A DNA stretch of 64,000 bases from Steinernema hermaphroditum. Its lineage: Eukaryota > Nematoda > Chromadorea > Rhabditida > Steinernematidae. Positions 1 to 11,242 of the stretch are shown piece by piece. The notes beneath the pieces are model-generated. The model saw nothing but the letters and a program-made list of their open reading frames with translations. It was not told the origin of the DNA and did no database searches. The position numbers and the translations under genes are program-made. How positions within the stretch are numbered: position 1 is the stretch's first letter; each line of letters opens with the position of its first letter. Location of the stretch: contig CM059623.1 of the NCBI GenBank assembly GCA_030435675.1, positions 2,692,012 to 2,756,011 on the forward strand. Reading direction: 5' to 3'.

Positions 1-1970
1 TTTTCGCCGTTTTCTCCTTTCGCTCTTTCTGCTCCTTCAAGATTTTTGCTACTTCGTCGGGATCCAAACCGGCCTTGATCATCTCTTTCCTCTTGTTGAT
101 CTCCTTCTTTTCGCCGAAGTTTTGCTGCGCGAGCTTGATCTCTGCTTCGCGCTTCACGACAAGTACTTGTGTGACGTATTGTGAGACCTGAAACGATAAA
201 TATGAAACGTCGAATGAAACACCGGAAACGGTCACCTTCTTGTCACTGACCGCAAACTGATCCATCTTCTTTCCAATCAATTTCTCAACCTCCTGCAGTA
301 GAGTGACATCGTACTGCGTCACAAAGGTCAACGCGGCTCCGAATCTTCCGGCACGAGCAGAGCGACCAACTCTATGGACGTAGGTCTTCGGACAGCGCGG
401 AACGTTGTGGTTCACGACTAAGTCCACGTGAGGGATGTCCAACCCACGAGCGGCCACGTCGGTGCAAATGAGGATGCGAATCCGGCCTGAGCGGAATCGG
501 ACCAGTGACGCTGTTCGTTCTTCTTGACTGATTTCGGAATGAAGCGATCCGACCTGTAGGATACGGTCACTTAGATTGTGAGGAAATAGAACATACGTCA
601 AAGCCTAGTCCATTGAACATCAGCGCTAGAGCTTGGCATTCTCGACACGTTTGAGAGAAGACGAGAATTGAACTGTTGGGGCGATTTTCGTAGAAGTTCT
701 TGACGACATAGACGAGATATGCGTCCTTCACTCCGATCGGGGAAAGGACATATTTCTGTTCGAGCTTTTCGACGGTGGCGACTTCGCTCTTATCTTCGAA
801 GAAGAATGGTTTCCTAACAGAGACTTGATGAAGCTGATTGATTGCTGAAGTGATCGTGGCGCTGAACAACAGAGTTTGGCGCTCCTTGGGCAGCACTCCA
901 AAGATCGTCTTCAGTTGCAGACCGTACTGCCCGTCCAGCATCAGATCGGCTTCATCGAGAACAAGCACTTTGATCTGCTGCAGCCAGTGCGACACTTCTG
1001 GATGAGTATCGATGTGGTCAGCTAAGCGCCCGGGAGTGGCAATGATAACATGCGGACGCCTGCAAATTTTTCGCTCAAAACAAGCTCCCAAAGAGATTGA
1101 GCTTACTTGCTCAGATCCATTGACTGTGCGACTTGGTGCCTTCCGCCGATGATCACGGCCGTGGAGAGGTTGAACATCTTGCCGACCGCCTGGAACTGCT
1201 CAGCGATCTGGACGGCCAGTTCGCGAGTTGGTGTCAAGACGAGAGCGTACATTCCACATGGGTCGACGGCGAGCTGCAAAGAGAAGCATGCAATGAAGTT
1301 CTGTGGACAAATTCAATGCCCAATTTCGCTGCATTTTGGCAATATAACTCCGCCAAGCGTTTCACAATAGCAGGAATGCTCGAATATGTGCGAAACACCA
1401 CAATTTCTGAGTTTTGATCTGAACCTGCTCAACTTAAGCACATGCAACATCTGCTAGGATTATAACACAAGACATATTCAGTCAGACCACAACAATTTTG
1501 GGCTACTTTTCGATGGTAGAAAGGCGCGCATAAGCAGTGTGAACAAGTTGAATGAAAAAGAGTAAAATCACCGCCATATTGGTCGTTCTCTTAACTTTGA
1601 AGCACTTAATTGGCCGGAACGAACTATAAACAACTACAAGCAGATATGGATAATAACGAATTTCGAAAGTGAGTAACAGTAAAAGGTGAACAAGCTGATT
1701 ATCATTGCTAGGAAAGCGACTACTAGCGGACGCCTCTCGATCTTTTCGAATCCTTTTTCTTTTAAACACCTTGCCTACCTGGTTGATAATCGGAAGAGCG
1801 AAAGCGAACGTCTTTCCCGTACCGGTCTTCGCGCATCCGAGCACATCGCCGCCTTCCAGCACCTTCGGAATACAGTTTATCTGCACGGGTGTCGGATTCT
1901 TGATCTGAAGCTCGCGGAGCTTGTCGCACAGCCACTTCGAGAGGCCCAAGTCCTTGAAGGCGACAGCCAT
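1..1970 (-). CDS. DDX49: DEAD-box ATP-dependent RNA helicase DDX49/Dbp8 (3' end beyond window)
   Basis: Five exons on the minus strand: 1779-1970, 1107-1273, 597-1059, 236-553 and 1-187 (continuing off the edge). Phases agree at every junction and give about 442 residues. Helicase motifs occur in order: Q motif (PTPVQ), motif I AKTGTGKT, PTRELA, TPGRL, DEAD, SAT, ARGLD and HRVGRSARAGR, followed by the DDX49-type tail with EKKEINKR. Family members are nucleolar helicases acting on the small-subunit pre-rRNA; that role is inferred from family. The start is the ATG at 1970, directly preceded by an acceptor-like TTTCAG, suggesting a spliced leader or a 5' UTR intron (a GTAAGT donor lies near 2102). 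The first intron is 505 nt; the others are only 43-48 nt. All catalytic motifs are intact. Confidence 0.95.
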
Positions 1971-2306
1971 GGTCGTCTGAAAGAAAGAAACCGTGAGAAA
2001 ATATCAGAAAGGAGCGAAAGAGAAGATTTCGAGCTAGAAGGAGCACCGTCGAATTCGGCGTGCTGGGTCCTGAAACGATCGACCTGCGCGATAGAGACTT
2101 ACCGGGCGATCGGATGGCGAACGATTGAAGTGTTTGAATGGGGATGGAAGGCCGTGATTTTCGAATAGAAAACGGTGAAGTGAGAACTGAGGGCTTTCGA
2201 GGTGTGTTTGGGGAATACCCCCTTTTTTCGTTGTCCAAGAGGCCTTTGAACAGGGCGATCTTCATCAAAACTGACTACCTGTGAGATCAGAGCCATTCAT
2301 TGTAAT

Positions 2307-3186
2307 CAGGGCTGTGCGAAACTCGAAACTCGGAAGTCGAAACTCGAAACTCGAAACTCGAAACTTTTTTTCAAAAACTCGAAACGAAACTCGAAACTAT
2401 TCGAAACTTACCTCCAAAAACTCGAAACTCGAAACTTGTATTTTTTGTAATGAAAATCAGTGTTTTTTTGCATATTTCTCGTTTCTGGGGCGATTTCGCC
2501 TAACTTCTTAAACGGACAGTGGCTCAGGAGAGTGTGCCGCGTCGATTGAGCCCTGGCTCGACTGCCAGCAAGCTTTCTTCATTGAGTTATTAGGAATCAA
2601 TGGTGTACAAAGGCACTTTGAATCGTGAGCTGTGGATTTTTAAGAATACAATGGCTTATCTGCCCGTCACGACGTTGTACATGAACCATCCTCTGTTCCA
2701 ATAGCTTTCCAACATATGAATCTGAAGCTAACTGTGCAACTCTCAATTACAAACTAATGGTTCTTCTAATAACTCAATGAAGAAAGCATGCTAGCAGAGG
2801 AGCCGAGGCTTATTCTATGCAGCAGAGTTTGCTGGACAGCTTTATGGTAATTTCTTGAGGTACTTAAACACCTCTTTAGACCCAGGCCATGTGCGACTTT
2901 AACGCAGACCGCGTAATCCTTCAAAATTCCATCAGCAGAAATCTTTTGCTAAACGATCTGTTGTGATTTTCAATTTTGGTCCCACGACGAATACCCTGAT
3001 TTCATTGATTTGGTGTGCGGTAGGTCGAAAATTTGCCTTCCGCGGGGCTCGTAGCTGTTAATATCACTCTGGGTGGCCCAAAATCATAGTGACAGGACCA
3101 AGGCGAGTTTCGAGTTGAGTTTCGTCCAAAACTCGAAACTCAAAAAAGGCCTCGAAACTACGAAACTCGAAACTCGCACAGCCCTG
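2307..3186. mobile_element. Non-autonomous hAT-like element with 8-bp target duplication
   Basis: The 13-bp ends CAGGGCTGTGCGA (2307) and its complement (ending 3186) form terminal inverted repeats. They are flanked by the identical 8-bp direct repeat ATTGTAAT (2299-2306 and 3187-3194). A CAGGG-type terminus with an 8-bp duplication is the hallmark of the hAT superfamily. The 880-bp body has no transposase ORF. Just inside both ends are arrays of CGAAACT-like heptamers (2318-2440 and about 3110-3175), in the same orientation at both ends rather than inverted. It lies between the DDX49 5' end and the first F-box-like gene. The perfect duplication suggests a recent insertion. Confidence 0.85.
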
Positions 3187-3194
3187 ATTGTAAT

Positions 3195-3608
3195 CCGTTT
3201 ACCACACGACGACACTAGTTATTGTTAGTGCTCGTCGACTCCTTGAAGCTTGCAGGGTGTGTGAAACGTCTGGCAGACACATCTCCCAATATGGGAGGAT
3301 GGCAGCCTGCAGGGTGTCTGCAGTGTCGTCTGTAGACATCTGCAGACCACGTTTCAGACAGTCTTTTGTTGAGGGTGGCTCATGCCGTTTGGTAGACAGT
3401 ATAGACGGCTCCCTCGCGTCCAGTACAGGACCATTTGTGTGCTTCTTATGCCAGAGAAGGCTTGCAACACGTTGTGATAACGATATACTTCCCGATATAC
3501 CATAGCATCTACTCCCAAATCCCCCCTGCATAAATTCATCCATAAAACTATAAATTTATTCTTCAAAGATGAGCACATTTCCACAAAAGTAAAAGCACGT
3601 TTTCAGCT
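3195..3608. other. Intergenic, no gene seen
   Basis: Overlapping short ORFs on both strands but no recognisable protein or splice structure. Locally repetitive motifs around CTGCAGGGTGT and CTGTAGACATCTGCAGAC suggest degenerate short duplications. Confidence 0.5.
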
Positions 3609-4058
3609 CTAGACGAATCGTGGCTTCAGAGCACTCACGCATTTCATAGTAATTGACTTTTCGAATTGAATCACAGTGCAGATATGTGCTCCTCGTCCAT
3701 CTATAAGCGCACAGACATGTTTAACATTGCCTCGCTTGTCTTCAGACACATTGAATCCATCCATGGGTGGCATAAGAGATGTCCCAGCCGAGCAGAAACT
3801 CAGGTAAACGAACTGAGGATGCTTTTTCCAAGCGTCGACTATCTCTATGATTGCACTGTAGTCGTCTTTTGGCAGATAGTTAGTGCGTGCTTCCTCGTAT
3901 TGCGCCTTCAGAAGGTTCAGTTTATCGCGTCCGGCCAAGAAGTGCCAGGTGGATTTGTCGGAAAGCGCTTGCCACATGCTCAGTCTGTCCTTGCCGGGGA
4001 CAAGTTCCACCACATCGAAGGCGATATCAAGAGGGAGATCGGAGAGATTCGAAGCCAT
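3609..4058 (-). CDS. F-box-like nematode family protein, paralog 1
   Basis: Single exon, 149 residues from the ATG at 4058. The N-terminus (residues 3-40, with LSDLPLDIAFDVVELV and then a hydrophobic and basic stretch) resembles a divergent F-box, which in other proteins binds Skp1 of SCF ubiquitin ligases. The rest (EIVDAWKKHP block, DGF, C-terminal ITMKCVS) matches the proteins at 7232-7600 and 10412-10843, so these are three paralogs. This copy is the most diverged and lacks the CCFLEH motif shared by the other two. A TATATATAG-like stretch lies about 35 nt upstream near 4095. F-box assignment is inference; membership of one family is seen directly. Confidence 0.75.
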   Translation of the reverse strand: MASNLSDLPLDIAFDVVELVPGKDRLSMWQALSDKSTWHFLAGRDKLNLLKAQYEEARTNYLPKDDYSAIIEIVDAWKKHPQFVYLSFCSAGTSLMPPMDGFNVSEDKRGNVKHVCALIDGRGAHICTVIQFEKSITMKCVSALKPRFV

Positions 4059-4540
4059 GAGTCTTTTGATCAGAATGGCCAGTTGTGGGGAAATATATAG
4101 GGTTATGTGCAATAAAAGCGATGTCATGGAATTGTAATGCGTATTATCTCGTGACCAGGGCCTCCTACTATGATGGTTTGCCATGAAATATAGAAAAATT
4201 TCACAGGGGATAAGGAAGAACAGTAAAGAAACAGAGAAGGACAATGTTAACATGAAAATTCCTCCACGAGTACTTGAACCTGACCGTAAAATCTACCAAA
4301 CGGGAGCACTACCACTTTACCATGCAGCCAAACGTAAGCTGTGGATGTTCCGGGTTTCCAAAACAAATACCATACGCTGGCACAACTGACTATTGTCGAC
4401 GTGTGTGGTCGAATCTGTCTGCAAATTCTCTCACAACGAGACGTTTCGTCTGTCACCAGACAGCCAGCCTAGACACAGTCGGCATCGTCTCCGTCGACCG
4501 CATCAATTTTATCATTTACTTCGTCAGCGATCGGTCGGAA

Positions 4541-7057
4541 ATGCGGTTTCTTCTCAGAGTTTTCATGCTGCTTCCTGTTGTCACCTTGGCGGAGAGTGAC
4601 AAGGCTGTCGAAGCGCACGCAAAGATATGCGACAATCTGCATCTTTACGAACTCTTCTACTCGGTAACTATCACATAACACTATCATTTTAATCATGTAT
4701 TTTAGGGAGATTTGCCTACCATTCATAGGTACGGTCTCAGTATAAGGGGAAAATATGGAGAACCATCATCGCCGGAACACAAACAGTGTTATGCGAGATT
4801 AGACGAACTTCACGAGGAGTGGAAGGTCTGTCGAATTCTTTGCAACCGTTGTCATCTACGTTGTTTTAGCCAGAAACCGATAGTCCAATGAAGACGGAAG
4901 TGAATAAATTTTGCGCCGGCGCTATGCATTATTACTATCGGAAGGACAAGAAGTATCATGGCATCTACAAGCTAGCCGATGTTAACGACGTTCTGGGACA
5001 GTACAAGATTCTTGTGGATAATTATGACAAACTGACAGACAACGATATCCGCAAAATCGAACGATGTGCTCAGGAGGATAAGGAAGTGTGGGGACCGTTG
5101 GTATGATGATTTCGTGCGAGGCTTGAATGAATTTGGGTTTTTAGAAGGCGGCTGCGAATATGACCAATACAACCGCGCAAACGGATACAAATACGACCGA
5201 AACAGCGTCTACAAATCTAACGACAGGATCGCCTACAGGCCCGACGAAAAAAGCGGCTACAGATCTGACGAAGGAAATGCCCGCGAACACCACCAAAGAA
5301 ACGCCTGCATTTCCATTGGAAGAAGCGTCAACGAATATCATTAAGGACAAGCCTACAGATCCAGCTATAGCAGTGCCTACCAATCCAGCGACGGGATCAC
5401 CAACAATTCCGGCGAAGGAGGCGTCTAGAAATCCGGTGACGAGAGTGCCCACGATTCCGGCGAAGAAAACACCTACAAATCCGATGACGGGAGCACCTAC
5501 GAACCCGGCGAAGAACGCATATACAGATCCAGTGACAGCAGTGCCTACAAGTCCAGCGACGGGAGCGCCAATGAATCCGACGAAGAAAGTGTCTGTAGGT
5601 CCGGTGACGGGTGTGCCTACGATTCCGGCAAAGCATTCAGAAACGACAAACACGACCAAAGCAGCGTCTGCGAATCCGACCACAGGAACGCCTACAAACG
5701 TCACTCAGCAAGCGCCAACAAGTATGACGAAAAAGGCGCCTGTGAATCCCTCTACAGAAGGGCCTAGAATTCTGACGAAAGAAGTGCCTACAGATCCAGT
5801 GACAGCAGTGCCTACGAACCCGGCGAGGGAAGCGCGTACATACCCGACTTTGGATTCGGCTACAAACCTGACTGAAGCAGTTACTACGAATTCCGTTAAG
5901 GCAGCGAATGTGAATACGGATGCGCGAACGAAACCGGCGAAGGAAACGCCTACAACTGCGGCGAAGAAAGCGTCCACAGATCCAGTTACGGGAGCGCCAA
6001 CGAATCCGGTGACGGGAGTCCCTACCATTCCGATGAAAGAAGCGCCTACAGATGCGGCGACGGGAGCGCCAACGAATCCGGCGAATGAAGCGCCAACGAA
6101 TCCGGCGAAGGAAGCGCCCGCAGATCCAGCTACAGCAGTGCCTACGATTCTGGCAAAGGAAGCGCCCACATACACGACTTTGGATTCGGCTACGAACCTG
6201 ACTGCAGCAGTGACTACGAATCCCGTTAAGGCAGCGAATGCGAAAACGGTTAATGAGACGACTACCAGTATGGTTACAGAAGCGTCTACGAATACGTTCA
6301 ATAGATCAATAGGAGCGGAACCGCCTGCGGATTCCACTCCTGAGATCCATGGACCTTTGGTATTATTAGTGTTGAACGGCATTGGGTGAATTGTCAATGT
6401 TTAGAAGAACTCATCTACTTTCTCAGATGCCAGCAGCACTACCTCTCCTCTTGTGACCGTAAATATGACTACAACTACTACCGCCGCAGCTACAGATTCG
6501 ACTACGAATGCAACCAAGATTTCGGCTACGCTTCCCACTGGAGCTGTCGTCAATTCTATCGAAAATGCAGCTTTGAATAACGGATCTCAGCTGCCGACCA
6601 CTACGAGTCAAATGGCTTTCTCCACATTGACTCTTATTTGGATCATTGTGCCAATCCTTCTTGTCTCCGTGAATGGTTTGTGCATCGGTTATTGCTGCTG
6701 TGGAAAGAGTTGGTCTAACTTTTAATTTGTGATGAGTCAGTGATGTTTTTAGGAATTCAGAACCTGATCCCAGGGCTTCCGCATTACTTCAAACCAACTG
6801 AATTGCCGCCTGTCGCACAACCCGAGTACAGAGAGTGGCTTCTGAGTGATGACAAGAACGGCCTGATGCACGTCTGCGTAACTCAGAGTTCTACCGTAAC
6901 TACGTTAACTCCGATTCGTGCTGGAAGTGCCGGAACTCTAGGTGCAATGACGCCTAGAAACACAATTAGTGAGGTTGAGTCGCAGAAGGCTACAAAGAGT
7001 TCAAATGAACCGATGATGAACGAGACAGCGAGCCCTGCAAGTAGTACCGCACTATAA
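4541..7057 (+). CDS. Mucin-like type I membrane glycoprotein
   Basis: Six exons: 4541-4663, 4706-4825, 4870-5100, 5145-6359, 6405-6708 and 6753-7057. Introns are 42-45 nt, phases agree, total 765 residues. Residues 1-18 form a signal peptide. An unrecognised N-terminal domain of about 140 residues with several cysteines follows. Then come about 420 residues of degenerate Thr/Pro/Ala-rich repeats (variants of PTNPATGAPTxPAKEA) expected to be heavily O-glycosylated. A single membrane helix in exon 5 (WIIVPILLVSVNGL) is followed by a Cys-rich juxtamembrane stretch and a cytoplasmic tail of about 105 residues. The last donor (A|GTTGGT) is weak; without that splice the protein would stop at 6725 just after the helix. 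Role unknown; a cuticle, gut or surface-coat mucin is the simplest idea. Confidence 0.8.
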
Positions 7058-7180
7058 TTGAAGAAGTATGTATATATTGTCGTATAATAACTATATTTCG
7101 TTCTCATTGATATGGCCTCCTCAAATATTCGGGCCAGTTCTTGCAATTACACGTAGTGTGTATAACAGCATCGCTTTTGC

Positions 7181-7191
7181 TTTATATAAGC
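7181..7191 (+). promoter_or_regulatory. TATA-box-like element of the 7232 gene
   Basis: TTTATATAAG lies about 45 nt upstream of the ATG at 7232, at the spacing expected for a core promoter with a very short 5' UTR. Confidence 0.5.
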
Positions 7192-7231
7192 CAGATAGAA
7201 CACGTAGGTTCCATATAGTGTTCTATCAATT

Positions 7232-7600
7232 ATGTCTCCCAATCTCAATGGAAACATTCCCGAGGAATCAAACACGATGAAACCGACATTGTTCCAGAAC
7301 CACCTACAGTTCGTCAAGGCCAAATACGAGAACAACGCCGATATCTATCTTCCCGCAGGAGACTTCCGCGTTCTTTTCGAAATCATCGACGCTTGGAAGG
7401 AAAACCCCGGAGCAGTCTTAATCCACTTGACCATGTGGAACGCAGGTGGTCTGCCCGAAATCGAAGGATTCAAGAAGAGAGAATCCACCGAGTGGAAGAC
7501 AATCTACACATGTGTGGTTAGGGACGAACGCGGCGGTCATTGCTGTTTTCTGGAACATTGTGAAGTGAGCTCTACCTTCACAGTCAAGTGTTTGTTTTAA
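7232..7600 (+). CDS. F-box-like family protein, paralog 2 (N-terminus altered)
   Basis: Single exon, 122 residues. The C-terminal half (LFEIIDAWKENPG, EIEGFKKRE, IYTCVVRDERGGHCCFLEH, FTVKCLF) is very close to the 10412 gene. The N-terminal F-box-like segment of the other two paralogs is missing, replaced by a short unrelated stretch. If the F-box reading is right, this copy would keep the substrate-side domain without the Skp1-binding part. A polyadenylation signal AATAAA follows at about 7617 and a TATA box precedes it, so it looks expressed rather than dead. Confidence 0.75.
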   Translation: MSPNLNGNIPEESNTMKPTLFQNHLQFVKAKYENNADIYLPAGDFRVLFEIIDAWKENPGAVLIHLTMWNAGGLPEIEGFKKRESTEWKTIYTCVVRDERGGHCCFLEHCEVSSTFTVKCLF

Positions 7601-7927
7601 CGGAAGGAAGGAACAAAATAAATGGAATGGATTTGACATTGATCAGCCATCATTTCACCTTTCAGAGAGCGCTTTACAGTGTGTCCCAAAAGGGAATATC
7701 TTTGACAGACGTCTGGAAGATCAGCATCCAAATATGAGACGGGTCCGAAACCGAGACTTCTGTCTAAAGTGCTTTCATGAATAGACTCTCTAGGCATCTA
7801 AAAGGGCAGAGAACGGGAACGACGTTTGGCTTTCCTCTCACCTTGCATCATTCGTTCGATCAATCAAAGACTTTTTATTTTCAATAAGTTATTATTTTAA
7901 ACACTTGAAAAATAATGATAATAGCTG

Positions 7928-10020
7928 TCAAATTGCTGTCACGGAAACGTGCTTCTTAGCCTTGTTTGCGCGCTGCTTCATCGATTGTCCCGAGAAGAAA
8001 ACTTCGACGGAATCGTCGCCTTTGTCTATCATACTGTAGACTGGTTGCTGCAGTTTGTCAGGATCTTCAGCTGCCTTTAAAATTTCGCGAACAGTCGGTT
8101 CGGAGCTTAGGACGTGTGAGTCGACGATCATTCTTTTGACGTGGTCTTGCCAGCCGATGTGAACGACATGACTGAAACATACAAGGTTACAACAAATGTG
8201 ACTGCACTATCTTATCATCAACGAGGTATACACTTCGGAACAGAATTTCGCCCGATCTTGAGAGTCTATCCCATATAAAACCACTTATTCCGAAGGTACA
8301 GCCAGAGATGGGGACGTTAGCAGTCTACAGCCCTAGGTCCCGAATCTTGAGTCAGCTAGGATTTCCCCTTATCCAAGCCTGTTATTTCTGGTCGGTTAGT
8401 TCCTAGCCGGACGCCCTTAGAAGCGGCAATTGAGGATCAGTAAACACATATCTTGAGAGTCTACCCCTTATTTCGAAGCTATAGTCTCTTCCAGATTCAG
8501 TTGGGGTCCCCCTATCCAAATGAGATTTCGAGTGATGAGTCAACAGAACCAACAACCAACAATTTATTGACTTTAACAAAAATTTCCGTCATTAGGTTCT
8601 TCTTTCAAACTATTCTGATCCAAGAACTCACGTGAAATTATCTGGATTGCTGATGGCGACGCTCTGCGGACGTATGCATGACGGCAACAGCTGCATCGAC
8701 TTCTTCGAAGGCGCTTTCTGCGGAAGGCTAATCAGTGGAAATATATCTGATTTCTCGCTGATGTCGTCTTCCGTCAGATCGCTTCCTTCTCGGCCGTCGA
8801 AATCGACATTTCCCTTCGGTTTCACCGAAGTCGTTCGACGTCGCGTCTCCGACCTGAGCTTCGACTTCAGAATCGGTTTTGGATTCATCGGTCGCGGCGG
8901 CGGACTACGCTGAAGGCACGAGCGGTCACATCCGCAGTCGGCCATGTCGTAAGCGTTGGGATCGTCGTGGAGGGCGCTGCAGCTCGAGCCTGGATCGACT
9001 TTTCGGTCGATAAGGGCGACAAGTCCAGGTAGTCTCAGGAAGACGGCTTCATGGCGGAGTTTTTTCAATTGGTATTCGTTGTCGGGGAGAGGATAGGACG
9101 CGCCATCTCGGAGGTAGCCAAGAACTACGGAGAACGTATCGTAGTCCCGGTCGAAGAACAGATTTCCGGCCTGTAATGAATCAGTTGAGGTCACTCCGCG
9201 TTGATCCGAGGGGGTCATAAGGACGGTCCAATATTACCCTACAAAAACGCCAAAAATGTAAAATCGATACCAGGTAGTGTTGCCGGTAGCACGATTGGTG
9301 CTCATAGCATCGTTTTTGTTCGTATCTAACGCAGCAAACGAAATAAATGCATTGACTAGCTATCCATAGGGTGCAGAGCGCAGGGTGGTTTGAAACGGTG
9401 TGTGTGGCTGATTGCGAAGGTGCTTGGTTTGTAGTCGGGCGGTGTCAGGTTCGACGTCGCCCTCAGTCGTCATTTTATCTGCTGTTTAAAAACGATCGCT
9501 TCTCGAGTGATCGCGAACACGCTGCTTTCATGGGCGGAAGAACACTTCAGAAACAAGTGATGGACGTTCGCTTGACTTTTGTTGATAACACGAAAGCAGA
9601 ACGCAAGAAACTACAAAAAGTAAGGCCTTAGAATCGATGAACCGGTAGCTTTCCAACTTTCTATGCGGCATTGCGAAGGTGTCTAATTTGTAAGCCGGTC
9701 GGGGACGATTCGACGCCGGCCCGTGTCCCTTTTTTGTCTGCTGTTGGAAACCGACCGCTTCTCGAATGACCGTCCCATGAACGGATGAAATCCCAGCTGA
9801 ATTCCAAAGGGGACGGTTTGAACGACCTTACGCCCATAAATTCATATTGCTACCGGTCATAGTAGACATGCTACGGTAAACTAACCTTATCGAGAAGACC
9901 ACTAAAGTCGCCATCGGTCTCTCTGAATAGCTCGTCAAAATAGGACCCTCTCACAGAAGTCAGCGTCGAAATCTTCGTCTTCACCACATGACCGGCGATA
10001 TCGAGCGTTACAAATGCCAT
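7928..10020 (-). CDS. BTB/POZ (KCTD/T1-type) domain protein
   Basis: Three exons: 9886-10020, 8632-9170 and 7928-8171. Phases agree; 305 residues. The BTB_2/T1 fold spans residues 2 to about 105: VTLDIAGHVVKT, then SYFDELF, then in exon 2 FFDRDYDTFSVVLGYLRDG and LRHEAVFLRLPGLVALI. A low-complexity, basic and acidic linker follows, then a C-terminal region including HIGWQDHVKRM. KCTD proteins usually oligomerise and act as cullin-3 adaptors or channel/GPCR modulators; which applies here is not visible. The first intron (715 nt) holds copies of the tRNA-like repeat; the second (460 nt) holds an imperfect direct duplication (near 8256 and 8452). The exon 2 donor GTGAGT overlaps a stop in the unspliced frame. 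The start is the first in-frame ATG. Confidence 0.88.
9385..9480 (+). repeat. tRNA-like SINE-family fragment in BTB intron 1
   Basis: Contains TGTGGCTGATTGCGAAGGTG, then GTTTGTAGTCGGGCGGTG and a GGTTCGA box. This is the tRNA-like head also seen (antisense) at 17040-17150 and 59220-59305. A more decayed copy follows at about 9665-9745. Confidence 0.6.
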
Positions 10021-10411
10021 CGCCCACGGGAATGAGTGAACTAACCCAGCGGACTCATTGTCGCGCACCGCTACGGTCGAGTCACAAAGGTAAACACGCC
10101 GCTCTTAAAAGGCAATTGAAAGTGAGAACAAACAAATCTCCCGCGCACACGTTAAGTGCGATAATGGTCTACTTGAGAGTGTTTATGCAATCGGGTCTTT
10201 AAGCGTCTTTCGATCAACACTGACATGAGTAATTGAGGACACCTAACGTTTGAGATGAAGTTGCATCGAGGCTTTATGGAGGACCTACCCATGTACTCAT
10301 ACAGCGTTGCCACTCGGACAGCGCTGCCATGGAAGTCGATGACATCGCTTCTTTACCATATCAGCAATCAATCCTTACATATTCTTATACAAAACTGATC
10401 GATCGTTTAAC

Positions 10412-10843
10412 ATGGCGCCCAATCTCTCATATCTTCCTCTGGACATAACATTCGACGTGGTGGACATCACCCCTAGCCAAGGTATTCTAAAGATCTGTGA
10501 AGCGCTCTCTGAAGGATCATCATGGCATTTCGCTGCTGATCGCAACAAGCTGCGAGCTCTGAACGAGAAGTACAAAGATCCAAGGCGAAACCGTCTACCG
10601 AAAGGAGACTGCACCATTCTTTTCGAGATAATAGACACCTGGAAGAAGCACCCTGGACCTGTATACATTCACTTGGAACTGAATGGAAATCCTCTCCCTC
10701 AGATTGAGGGATATAAAAGGAAAGAACTATTCAGAGGTAGAGCAATCTACACTTGTGTGGTTAGGGGTCAGCGTAGGGGCCATTGCTGTTTCCTGGAACA
10801 CAATGAGCATCTCGGTTTCGTTACGATCAAGTGCTTGATGTAA
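10412..10843 (+). CDS. F-box-like family protein, paralog 3
   Basis: Single exon, 143 residues. It starts MAPNLSYLPLDITFDVVDI (F-box-like) and carries the full family core: ILFEIIDTWKKHPGPVYIHL, LPQIEGYKRKE, IYTCVVRG, GHCCFLEHNEH, VTIKCLM. It appears to be the complete reference member of the local family; the gene at 7232 shares its C-terminal half and the one at 3609-4058 its full length. A polyadenylation signal AATAAA lies at about 10856. No conserved enzymatic residues were recognised; a substrate-recognition role in an SCF complex is inference only. Confidence 0.78.
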   Translation: MAPNLSYLPLDITFDVVDITPSQGILKICEALSEGSSWHFAADRNKLRALNEKYKDPRRNRLPKGDCTILFEIIDTWKKHPGPVYIHLELNGNPLPQIEGYKRKELFRGRAIYTCVVRGQRRGHCCFLEHNEHLGFVTIKCLM

Positions 10844-11170
10844 TGAGAAAGAGAAAATAAATGAATTCAGAGCTGCATAGGTTCCTTTCGAAATCGTCCC
10901 AGGTCAATCAAAGTCAACTTTTGACAGTCTTCGATAGCTGATTCTATCAGAATCAAAGTCATTAGTTTATGAGGGCGTTGAGGTGGCTGAATCTGAATGA
11001 GCTGAATTCAATCGAGGTGGAGGCCTTCCGAGAGTCTATATCTTCTGAGAGTCGGCCAAGAACGATCGTTCACTCATCTTATTTTCGAAAGAGCGAATGG
11101 ACGACTCAACCGACCGACACCGGCACTAATATGACGGTAGTTATGTGTTTGGAAAAGTGGAAAACGTTTC

Positions 11171-11242
11171 TGGAGGTATGGGGATTCGAACCCCAGCCCT
11201 CTCGCATGCTAAGCGAGCGCTCTACCCCTGAGCTATACCCCC
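11171..11242 (-). tRNA. tRNA-Ala (anticodon AGC)
   Basis: Cloverleaf on the minus strand: acceptor GGGGGTA with TACCTCC, D-arm GCTC..GAGC, anticodon arm CTCGC-TTAGCAT-GCGAG, T-arm TGGGG-TTCGAAT-CCCCA, discriminator A. 72 nt, no intron. Confidence 0.97.

Noticed and set aside
1107..1417. Plus-strand ORFs opposite DDX49 exon 2
   Set aside because: Shadows of the helicase coding strand; they contain no recognisable protein.
5160..5704. Long open frames antisense to and out of phase with the mucin repeats (5141-6397)
   Set aside because: Mirror images of a low-complexity Thr/Pro repeat; they lack independent starts and splice logic.
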